A stretch of 35,947 nt of DNA from Gnetum montanum (Eukaryota > Streptophyta > Gnetopsida > Gnetales > Gnetaceae): assembly GCA_015680685.1 (NCBI GenBank), contig MNCI01025039.1, forward strand, positions 72,204 to 108,150, given 5' to 3'. Shown here in pieces: positions 10,661-19,643 of the stretch. Position numbers and translations under genes: made by a program. The notes beneath the pieces are model-generated. The model was not told the DNA's origin. It saw nothing but the letters and a program-made list of their open reading frames with translations, and made no database searches. Every line of letters starts with the position of its first letter. Position 1 is the stretch's first letter.

Positions 10661-10919
10661 TAATCAAGAGTACATACATTAAAACATGCAATCAGTGTGC
10701 ATAAGAGATCAATATTCAAAGGTGTCTGTATGTAGTAGCCACAAAACAAGAGGGCACCTAGTGGCTGATAGTTGATTCAGATAGCAACACAATATGCATG
10801 GAGCCAACTGAGAGCCTAACATGTGCATATGTTGAAGGAATAGAAAAAATTGAATAAGTTCATTCCCAACTCACTGATGAAGATGAAGATACCTATTGGG
10901 GAGAGTTGGAAATCCCTAA

Positions 10920-11890
10920 TCACTTCAAGCAGAAGCCCTTAGAACTAAAAACTTTACCAGTCAAAATGGAGTATGGATTTTTAAAGAATGGTAAACTGGT
11001 CATAATTAATGCCAAACTTGCTCTTGAATAAAAAGAAAAGTTGTTAAAGGTGGTGAATAAATGATCAAAAACATTTTCTTGGTCATATTCAGAGCTAATA
11101 GAAATTTATTTAAGGACATGCTAGCATCGCATCTACACCGACCTAGCCATGAAGCCTAGACGGCAGCCGTAGAGGCAGCTGAATCCCAAATTGAAGCAAA
11201 TCATCAAAGAGGAAATTAAGAAACTCCTTAAAGGGGGGTTCATCTATCCCATCATGGATAGTGAGTGGGTTAGCCCACTTGTAATTGTACCAAAGAAGGA
11301 TGGCAAATTGCGGGTTTGTATTAACTTTAGGTTGTTGAATATGACAACATTTAAAGATCACTTTCCTTTGCCATTTGTAGATCAAGTGCAGACACTATAT
11401 CTGGGCATTGTTATTATAGTTTCTTGGATAGTTATAGTGGCTATAACCAAATCCACATTGCATCAGAAGATCAACCCAAGACAACATTCATGAGTCCCTG
11501 GGGAACTTTTGCATATTGTAAGATGCCATTTGGTCTATGCAATGCCCCTACAACCTTTCAACAATTGGTCCTTAGTCTCTTTCAACAACAAATTGGTAGT
11601 GGTGTTGAAGTCTTCATGGATGACTTTTCTACCTATGGAGCTACATTTGAGCAAGCCTTGGACCAACTTAAGCAAGTATTAAAAAGATGTGTAGAGACAA
11701 ACCTACAACTCAACTGGTAAAAGAGCCATCTTATGGTCCAAGAAGGAATTGTGCTAGAAAATCAAATTTTGCAAAAAGGGATTGAGTTAGACCCAAAAAA
11801 AATAAGGTTCATCCAAGGAATAACATGCCAACCAAAGATTGTTAAAGATGTTCGGTCATTCCTTGGACACATTGGCTACTACTGACAATT
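10920..11890 (+). pseudogene. Reverse transcriptase domain of the old element (broken)
   Basis: The RT domain copies element RNA to DNA. A leader block (about 10920-11160, with L-E-L-K-T-L-P and M-E-Y-G-F-L-K-N-G-K-L) precedes R-Q-P...L-N-P-K-L, then I-K-E-E-I-K-K-L-L-K-G-G-F-I-Y-P-I, S-E-W-V-S-P-L, V-P-K-K-D-G-K-L-R-V-C-I-N-F-R-L-L-N, D-H-F-P-L-P-F-V-D-Q-V, then, after a frame change near 11406, S-Y-S-G-Y-N-Q-I, F-A-Y-C-K-M-P-F-G-L-C-N-A-P, and the catalytic F-M-D-D-F (about 11613). The spacing matches Athila RTs. Stops at about 11157, 11169, 11718 and 11884 and the frameshift make it inactive. Confidence 0.92.
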
Positions 11891-11929
11891 TATTGAGAAT
11901 TTCTCTAAGATTGCAAAGCCGTTGGTAGA

Positions 11930-12450
11930 GATTACTAAGAAAGATGCACCTTTCATCTCGACCAAGGAATGTGAACATGCATTCCAACAATTAAAGAAGA
12001 AACTCATAGAAACACCAATCCTATGAGCACCAAACTGGTCTAGACCCTTCCATATCAAGAAAAATGCATCTAACTATGCCTTGGGAGTAGTGCTCATGTA
12101 GATGGACGATAAGAAACATCCATACTGTATCCAGTACATGAGCCGAATCATTGTTGAAGCACAGTTACACTACACCACCATGGAGAAAGAACTAATGGCA
12201 ATGGTGTACGCGCTAGAAAAGTTTAGGTACTATGTGCTTGGTTAAAAAGTATTTGTGCATACGAACCATAGTGTAATATGCTTCCTCATGAACAAGCCAA
12301 TGGTGAGTCCTCATGTCATATGGTGGCTTACGATCTTGCAAGAATTCAATCTCACTATGGTAGATCAAAAAGGGATCAAGAATGTGGTTGCTGACCACCT
12401 CTCTCACTTAAGATGGGATAATAAAGAGGAGGAGAGCTTGCTCTCTGATT
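11930..12450 (+). pseudogene. RNase H domain of the old element (broken, two catalytic Asp lost)
   Basis: RNase H removes RNA from the RNA:DNA hybrid. Blocks seen are E-H-A-F-Q-Q-L-K-K-K-L, R-P-F-H-I-K-K-N-A-S-N-Y-A-L-G, M-E-K-E-L-M-A-M-V-Y-A-L-E-K-F-R, V-F-V-H-T-N-H-S, L-Q-E-F-N-L, V-V-A-D-H-L-S. The first and third catalytic positions, normally Asp in D-A-S and T-D-H, read Asn; the Glu and the last Asp remain. Stops occur near 12025, 12098 and 12243. The double D-to-N change fits G-to-A decay of a methylated silent element. Confidence 0.9.
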
Positions 12451-12589
12451 AGTTTCCAAACAAACTCCTCTTTACAGGAGCAATAAGTGAACAAAAAATT
12501 GCAAAAACAACATGGTATAATGGCATCCTCACCTATCTTCTCACTCAAAAGATGCCACAAGACTTGGATTTTAGTAAGAAGCAATAATT

Positions 12590-13745
12590 TCTTCATTGAG
12601 CTAAATACTTCATGGAAATCAATAGACATCTTTATAAAGTGTGTGCTAATGGCCTAATCTATTGGTGTGTCCTTAACGAAGATCAATTACACGTTCTCCT
12701 ATATGCTCACGAAGGGCCTTGTGGAGGCCACTATGCAGGGAGATGCATGGCCATAAAAATCCTGATGGCAAGATACTATTGGCCTATAATCTTTAGGGAT
12801 GCCCCCAGTTCGTCAAGTCTCATGAACATTATCAACAAGACAAGGGGATGACCATGTGCATGGAAGGTCCTCAACAATGGATTCAGCCACTGGAACCTTT
12901 CGACATATGGGGCGTTGACTTCATGGATCCCATCACACCCATGTCCAACAAGAAGGCATATATTATAGTAGTAGTTGATTACTACACAAAATGGGTAGAA
13001 CCAGTAGCTGTTACTGATTGTACATCATCCACTAATATCAAATTTATACAACAAAATATTGTGAATAGGTTTGGGATGCCACATTCACTAATTTTTAATA
13101 ATGAAACTCACTTCATAGATACCACCTTTAGAAAATTAATGCAACACTTGGGGGTAGAACATAAATTAACAACACCTTACCACCCCAAGCCAATGGTTAA
13201 GTAGAGGTAACCAATCGGGAGATTACAAAAATACTAACGCGGACCACTAGCAAATATAGGAAGGACTAGAGTACTATGCTTAACAATGCTTTATGGGTTT
13301 ATCCTTCAACTTGGAAACTTCCTATTGGCTATTCTCCCCACAAATTAGTGTACAGGAAACTTCCAACACTTCCGATCCAATCCGAGCTTTGTACACTCTC
13401 AACAGCCTATGATTTAAATCTTAACCTAAGTCTAGCATAGAAAGAAAGATTAATCAACCTGAACATGCTAGATGAAAATTGATTAGTGGCCCTATCCTTG
13501 AATGAGGTGAACAAGACATTCAACAAGTAACGTCATTACCTTAGAATCAGGAAAGTAAAACTTCAACTAGGAGATAAGGTTCTCTACTGGAACCTCACAC
13601 ATGTACCCCAAAAGACAAAATTCCAAACATTGTGGGAGGTACCTTATGTAATTGATCAAACATTTCCCTTTAGGGCCATGATAATCTACAAACCTAAAAA
13701 CTTGAATAAAAAGTAGTTGGTCAACATCCAACAAGTGAAGCCTTT
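12590..13745 (+). pseudogene. Integrase of the old element (broken)
   Basis: Integrase inserts the DNA copy into the chromosome. The N-terminal zinc region (about 12600-12840) keeps the two His (A-H-E-G, G-G-H-Y-A-G) and Y-Y-W-P, but the Cys pair reads S-H-E-H-Y after a frame change. The core (12848-13204) has W-G-V-D-F-M-D-P (first Asp), V-D-Y-Y-T-K-W-V-E, and F-N-N-E-T-H-F, where the second catalytic Asp is Asn; a stop and frame change interrupt the segment with the catalytic Glu near 13200. The C-terminal part (to about 13745) has P-Y-V-I-D and I-Q-Q-V-K-P-F. Non-functional. Confidence 0.9.
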
Positions 13746-15435
13746 CCTTGAACCAAGACAGGTTAGTCCAACTACCACCTCAACAGATGGACAACCACAT
13801 TCTATTTTTTGGATCTCCTCCTTCCAACTTAGTCATGGGGGAGATGGTCATCTGTGCTAACCATCAAATTGGCTCCTTGATTTTTCTACTTTTTTTTTCA
13901 CATTAATTTTTACAAATTTTTTATTTTCAAATTTAATTTTTACAAATTTTTTATTTTCAAATTTTTCATTTTCAAAATTTTCGAATTTTATACCATCTTT
14001 AGAACCTTTGAAACTTCTTGATTATTTTACACTTTCTTATATATTTTACTTTATTTTGCTTTCTTATTTTCTTATTTTTCTTATTTTTGCTAATAAAATT
14101 GCTTTATTGTCACAGGACACAGTCCCACTACTGATGTTTACTAATGATGTTTTGTGCTTAATGTGTGATTATCAATGTCTAGTTTCTATTTTTGGATTCT
14201 GATGTCTAATAACTTTGACATTGTTTATTGTTCATGGAATAGGCAGTGAGTGTACATCATTTGCCCATCCAATGAACTCTATGGCTTTCCTTATTCTGGG
14301 AATTTGCAGTCCCTTTTCATTAAAGAAGCTTTTAATTGATTAGTGACCTTAGTAGTTTTGGAATTAGGAAGGATTTAAAGATTTGTAAAGTGTGTGACTT
14401 CAAGGGGACTCGTTACTCTTTGTACTCTTTCTCTTACTTGAGTGCTTGAGTGTTTTTCATGAACTTCTTACCATTCCATACCAACCACTAATAGGAAGTC
14501 AAATAAGTCATTGCATGGTGTGGTTCCCATTCAAAAAAAAAACAATGGGAATTCAAAGTACATCCCTTTCAACAAAAATAAGTCTCTGCATGGTGTGGTT
14601 TCCATCTTAAAAATGATAATGGGAATTCAAAGCACACCCCTTGGACAAATAAACAGGCTATAAGCATTGGTTATGGGACTTGAATGACATGCACCTATGC
14701 CTGAAGGTCCCCTCTAACTAAGACCCTCTCTCTCACTTCCTACTTCTCTTTTCTTCTCTTTGTGAAATGGTGGTTATTTTGTGGAAGCATTCTTGTGTCT
14801 CAAGTGGATGGATAGGTCTTAGAGTGATGATGCGAAGTCACTGCTCTGGACTATGGATGGATCTTCTAGAGTCATTTTAAACACAAATTTCACAAGGCAC
14901 TTCTTATGATCTCAATTTGGAACTCCATTCCACCTTCTCTATCATCCATCCATGCTGTCATAACTCACCTCACTACCGGGTTCTATGTTATGCTCTATGT
15001 CTTGGTTTGATGTGTTGGGATTCTTGAGTAGATTCTTTCAAGTTGGTCCTTAACTTTTCATGATCATTAAATCAACTATGGGGCCCATGGACTCCTTCGT
15101 TGAGGTTATACAAATTAAAAAGGGCATAAGCCTGCTATGGGGAGGACCCACTTGCATAGCTCTTGGCTTAGTTCGTTAAGGTTCCTTACCTATGAAATCA
15201 CTATAATCCTATCTTTTGCATTTTCCTTTGTGTATACTGCTCAGTGCTCCTTAATCTTTCATTTCATTCATCCATTAAATTAATTTTTCTCCTTTCTTCC
15301 CAAATTTATGAGCTTTAACACCCTCTTCTCATGTTTTCATACTATTCTTGGTCTTCTAAGCTTTCATTTGATACCAATTTTACTCAAAAACTTTTCATAT
15401 TTTGCATGTTTGACTAAGGTCAAAGTTTGACTACG
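13746..15435 (+). other. Noncoding interval between integrase and ORF3 of the old element
   Basis: No coding domain is recognisable. It begins with a polypurine-like TTAGTCATGGGGGAG (13829-13843). A T-rich tract follows with a 30-bp tandem duplication (13903-13932 and 13933-13962). A 75-bp tandem duplication lies at 14505-14579 and 14580-14653; each unit contains a potential hairpin (CCCATT...AATGGG, or its variant). The open frame at 14008-14202 is T-rich low complexity and is not supported as a gene. Long noncoding stretches after pol are usual in Athila elements. Confidence 0.7.
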
Positions 15436-15994
15436 ATGGTTAACGGTTACATCATTGAGGCCCCATCAACACATCCACAGGCCCAATCGACTAGGCCTCA
15501 TCGACGCAACATAAAAACCCTATATATACCATTGGACACTTTGCAATTTTTTGCCATTTGCTCATAACACAAGGGGAGTTTTTGAAATTTTTCATAGTCC
15601 AAAACCTTCCAAAGCTCATAACTTACCAACTATTTGTTCAAATTACTCCATTTTTTGATCTTGTGCTTACCAAAGGTAAGATCTTTATCGTGGGAATCAC
15701 AAACCTTAAGGTTTTTGATGAAAATTTAATGAAATTTTTTGGAAATTTTCCTAACTCCCCAAAGGGTTAATAATCTTAACCATATATAAACATCAACTTT
15801 TTCACAAGTTAACCCTTCCAACAAACTTCGGGATGATTTATTAATAAAAATACATAAATAAATGACAATTGAATCAATTAAATTAGCCATAATCACAACT
15901 TAGCCAAAGTGTAACTATCCTTAAGAGATAAGGTATCTTAATTATTTTAAGGTTACACAATGATTGCTAATCCATGGTCTTATTGTGATTACAG
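15436..15994 (+). promoter_or_regulatory. Putative internal promoter and leader intron for ORF3
   Basis: The segment 15450-15510 (GAGGCCCCATCAAC...GACTAGGCCTCATCGACGC) resembles the U3 of the element's own 3' LTR at about 25830-25895 (CCTCATCGATGAGGCC...GTCGACGTGGCCCC). It is followed by a TATA box (TATATATA, 15521-15528), as in the LTR. Further on is a strong plant-type donor (AAAG/GTAAGAT, intron from 15676), a branch-like GCTAAT near 15966, and an acceptor (GATTACAG, ending 15994) placed exactly before the ATG at 15995. All motifs are visible; their joint use as a promoter plus 319-bp intron is inferred. Confidence 0.5.
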
Positions 15995-16112
15995 ATGACA
16001 CCCAAAAAAAAACATTCATAAGAAGGAGAACCCTCCCAACCACATGAGAAGCAACCTAGAGTTGGAAGGGGCTAGTAAGAATAAGGCCAAGAACTACTAG
16101 AGGCAACCCATC

Positions 16113-16926
16113 TGATGAGTGGTGAGGTACCCCTACACTCAACCATACGAATACGAGCGTAACACACGCGATCCAGTCGAACTCCGTAGACTAAGTGCCT
16201 ACACGCCTCATGGAACACTTAAGGTTAATTATTCGTTGTCTTCTCAGACTTACTTGTATTTGTCACGGTGTATGGTTAAGCAAGTCTGAGGTATATGATT
16301 TTTATAGCTTTTTCTATTTTATCTCCTATGCTATTGAGGTGAAGGGTTGAAGTGACTAATTACTAACTCTAACTAACTAACTAAGTCGGAATTAACCTAG
16401 CATCAGCATCCGTTCCCACTTACCATTCACACCCTGAACCAATGCAACCGTGGCTACCAAATGCTAATCGTTGCTGGGATCACCATGAGTAACGCACGTG
16501 CTCGAAGCGGTCATACTTAGGCACTTAACTAGGAGAGAAGGGTTGAGAAACATTTAATGACTAATAAAGCATTTAAATGATAAATAGTAAATAACAATAA
16601 ATAAAAGTCCTAATTTGCCTATTCCATGCATTGCAAGGTTTATCCAAGAAGCACGTCTTTATTGTCATACACAAAATTGTGTTCAGGTACAATGTTTGCT
16701 CGAATAAAGATCCATTCACTTTAGTACTCTTACTGCGGGCACATGGAAAATATTCTATCTCTGGAGTGATCAATCTACCAGAGTTTCACTATGGTTTAAG
16801 CCTAGGATGGGAAACAAGGGAGAGCCGCCTCTTATTTATAGATATGACGACGCACCGTGATATCGCGTATGCGATATTGCGGGGGATGACGCGATATCGC
16901 GGCCCATGCGATATCGCGTCCCATCA
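16113..16926 (-). repeat. 3' LTR of the nested element
   Basis: 814 bp, with TGATGAG at the left edge and CCCATCA at the right edge. Read in its own direction (right to left) it begins with an array of GCGATATCGC palindromes (16917-16856), then a TATA box (TATAAATA, 16840-16833), then a CTTTATTCGAG...GACAATAAAG segment (about 16712-16660). At its right edge TACCCCCATGACTAAATG is the reverse complement of a polypurine tract (CATTTAGTCATGGGGGTA), which identifies it as the 3' LTR. The open frames at 16573-16773 and 16631-16945 are LTR sequence, not genes. Confidence 0.92.
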
Positions 16927-18517
16927 TACCCCCATGACTAAATGAAAACTCGTCCTTAAGTTCCTTACAATAATATCAGGAAGGTATGGGATTATTGACT
17001 CAAATGAAACTAATGGGATGACATGTGAATGGATCATCATTACAAGACAACAAAAATGGTGTTCATGACAACAAGTGTGAACACCTTATTACATTAACAT
17101 CAGGCCTTATTTGGCAACTTGAGAAAGAGAGAGAGAGAGAGAATTTTTTCTACTGCCAACGCCAAGATTGCGCCTTTTGTTGTCCATCTGTAAGTGGGCC
17201 ATCGATCTTGCTCCTTGCATAGCTGTTTCAGCATCGCTCCATTCCAAGTGTTCCCTCCAGATCCAATCCGTTGTTGTATGATTGCCATCTACACACACAA
17301 CACAATCTTATATTAGCAAGGGTAGATGAATTTCAATGTAATTGATACCTTGCTTTGGTGTAAGTCCATTGGCTAAGTTGTGGCATGGCTGATTGCAGAT
17401 CTGGAGATGTATTAATGATGACTACCAAAGATGTAGGGGCTAGGAGAAAATCGAAAAAATTGGGCTCCATACCCCCATGACTAATCACGAAGCTCCAGTA
17501 GCGATAGAATGGAGAAAGAATAAGAACAAGAAAGATGAAGAAAAAGAGACAACTGTAACGTTGATGATATGGATGTCAAGATGGAAATGAAAAAAATAAA
17601 AATGGATTTTCAAAAATGTTAGGGAAAAGAATTTAACGGATGCACCAAATAGGAATGTCGGTGGGTCCTCCCCAAAGTAGGCTCATGCCCATAATGCCCT
17701 GACAAGCCCACATGCAAAGAGCTCGTAGGTTCTGGGAATGTCAGTTGGAACAAGAGTTAAAGTTTTAACCGCAAGAATTTACCAAAAAGAAAATAATGCG
17801 TCAACCAAAATATACACTAATGATACAACCGGCAATGAGGTGAATAATGGAGAGAAGGACAGAGAGAAGAGAATGGAATGGAATCCCAAGAACAAAGTGG
17901 TGTATAGCCCCTTGTGGAGTTAATGATTAATATGACTTGGTAAATCTCATTCCAAGTCTGACCTCAAACAAACCACATCTAGTGACTTCACATCAATGCA
18001 TTCAGCCAATCCATCCTCTTGANTGTGTCTAAGGGGTGTACTTTGAATTCTCACTTTTTTTTGTTTTATGTGTTTATGCGTGAGAACCACACCATGCAAA
18101 GACTTTGTTATTTTTATTTGCTCAGCTTCCCGATGATTGGGTGACGTTGAAATAGTAAGAAAACTCAAGAAGAAAGCATCCAAGCACCCAAGAGAACAGC
18201 CAACACAAATGCATCAAGTTCCCTTGAAGTCACACCCTTTTCAATCCTTGAGTCCTTCCTTAGTTTGAGAAGTACCCAATCACCGATTCGTTAAAGTTCT
18301 TATTTAGAAAGAGACTGTACATTTCCAAGCCGAGAGAGACCATAGAACTTGTGGATGGATGGATGAAGTGGACTCATTACCTACTATATCAAAAGAAGCA
18401 TACCTTAGTATTGACATCATGACTTATAGGTAAAAACCAAACATTAGCAATCAATAGAAAAACAGTTCAGACCATCATGAAGAACACTTATTAGGTGACA
18501 AAATTACAGGGTGGATA

Positions 18518-18554
<37 letters not shown>

Positions 18555-18850
18555 TAAAGTATAATGATGTTGAAAAACAAAAAGAAGAAAAGTTAAAGAA
18601 ATTTGTAAAACAAAAATGTGTAAAACAAAAATGTGTAAAACAAAAATGTGTAAAAAAAATGTGGTAAACAAAAATGTGTAAAACAAAAACTTGTAAAACA
18701 AAAATGCATAAAACAAAAATGTGTAAAACAAAAACGTGTAAAACAAAAATGTGTAAAACAAAAACTAAAAAGAACTAAGGGCCCTAAATGATTAGCATAG
18801 GTGGTCGTCTCCCCCATGACTGAATTGCAAGGGAGAGATCTGAAATAATG
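16927..18850 (-). other. 3' noncoding region of the nested element
   Basis: It lies between the 3' LTR and the deletion junction. It contains the polypurine tract (16927-16944), a second PPT-like TAGTCATGGGGGTATGG (17485-17469, minus strand), a short GA microsatellite (about 17120-17141), a single N at 18023, a CA microsatellite (about 18520-18548) and a 15-bp minisatellite (18605-18766). No coding domain was recognised; the small open frames here (for example 17738-17923 and 17947-18183) have no support. Confidence 0.7.
18520..18766. repeat. CA microsatellite and 15-bp minisatellite
   Basis: A (CA)n run at about 18520-18548 is followed by about 11 imperfect copies of a 15-bp unit (GTAAAACAAAAATGT) at 18605-18766. 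Because 15 is a multiple of three, the opposite strand reads as a repeating F-Y-T-F-L peptide; this is a consequence of the repeat, not evidence of a gene. Confidence 0.92.
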
Positions 18851-18974
18851 AGCATTTGTTTGAGTTTCATAGAAGTGCCCAACTTTTCCTGATTGATGTT
18901 CTTAGATTAAGGGGTGGAAGTTGGCGACGCTCATATTCCAAGGTATCTATGCTTTCGTTGTTGGCATGGGTTAC

Positions 18975-19631
18975 TTACCCAGTTCGTTCCATGCATGTTT
19001 TTCGGTTGCTCTTCCGAATAGTTGTCAACCACGGGGTGTCTACTATTGGTTGTGTGGTTGCTACATACAGGCATCTTTGTCTCACAGTATCAAGGGCACA
19101 CCTGTTGCATGGAGGAGATGTTGTGCATTCCTCCATGTCATCACCTGATGAATCACTATATGTGATGCATGGAACTTTCTTCTTCTCGATCTTTCCATAA
19201 ATATTTACCTTAGATATCTCCAAGGAAAGATAGCGAATCCCTAGGTATGCATCTATTGTACTCAACCATGGCCTTCCCATTATAATTGGGAAGTCCCCTT
19301 CGTTGTTGTTAACTTCTATCACCAGGAAATATGCTGGGTAGGACCAACCACACACAGTGGTAACGATGTCCTCCACCAATCCCAAGGGAATGGTGATGGA
19401 CTGGTCTGCCAGCTCTAGTTGAATGTTACTCTTCTTAAGTTGGGGTAGGTTCCAGGCTTGATACATCTCTCGTGATATTAGGTTGACTCCGGAACCTGAG
19501 TCAAGAAGAGCCTTACATGGTTCATTCCCAGTGACTTGGAGGTAGATTAAGGGACTTATAGGGTCAGATAGTTTCCTGGGAAGGTGGCCTACCTTGATCC
19601 AGTTGGTTACAGTATGTGTTAACATAGCCAT
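18975..19631 (-). CDS. Aspartic protease region of the nested element
   Basis: The 218-residue open frame contains a retroviral-type aspartic protease that would process Gag-Pol. Blocks in order (residues approximate): P-L-I-Y-L-Q (28-33), C-K-A-L-L-D-S-G-S-G-V-N-L-I-S (39-53, active-site D-S-G-S-G intact), I-Q-L-E-L-A-D-Q-S-I-T-I-P-L-G (70-84), V-E-D-I-V-T-T-V, F-L-V-I-E-V, D-F-P-I-I-M-G-R-P-W-L (112-122). This is the best preserved protein-coding piece of the Ty3 elements here. It is in the same frame as the Pro-rich end of gag (20033-19647), separated by a single TAG at 19646-19644. Downstream, RT is absent, so it ends without its usual partner domains. Expression is doubtful. Confidence 0.8.
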   Translation of the reverse strand: MAMLTHTVTNWIKVGHLPRKLSDPISPLIYLQVTGNEPCKALLDSGSGVNLISREMYQAWNLPQLKKSNIQLELADQSITIPLGLVEDIVTTVCGWSYPAYFLVIEVNNNEGDFPIIMGRPWLSTIDAYLGIRYLSLEISKVNIYGKIEKKKVPCITYSDSSGDDMEECTTSPPCNRCALDTVRQRCLYVATTQPIVDTPWLTTIRKSNRKTCMERTG

Positions 19632-19643
19632 ATGCGTTAAGCT

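Noticed and set aside
14008-14202. 64-residue hydrophobic frame, considered as a membrane protein
   Set aside because: T-rich low-complexity DNA gives Phe/Leu runs by chance, and it lies in the noncoding interval of the old retroelement.
16631-16945. 104-residue frame repeated at 22563-22820
   Set aside because: The apparent conservation is that of the two LTRs of one element, not of a protein.
18504-18817. Minus-strand open frames with repeating F-Y-T-F-L
   Set aside because: They are produced by a 15-bp minisatellite plus a CA microsatellite inside noncoding retroelement DNA; a unit divisible by three keeps a frame open without selection.
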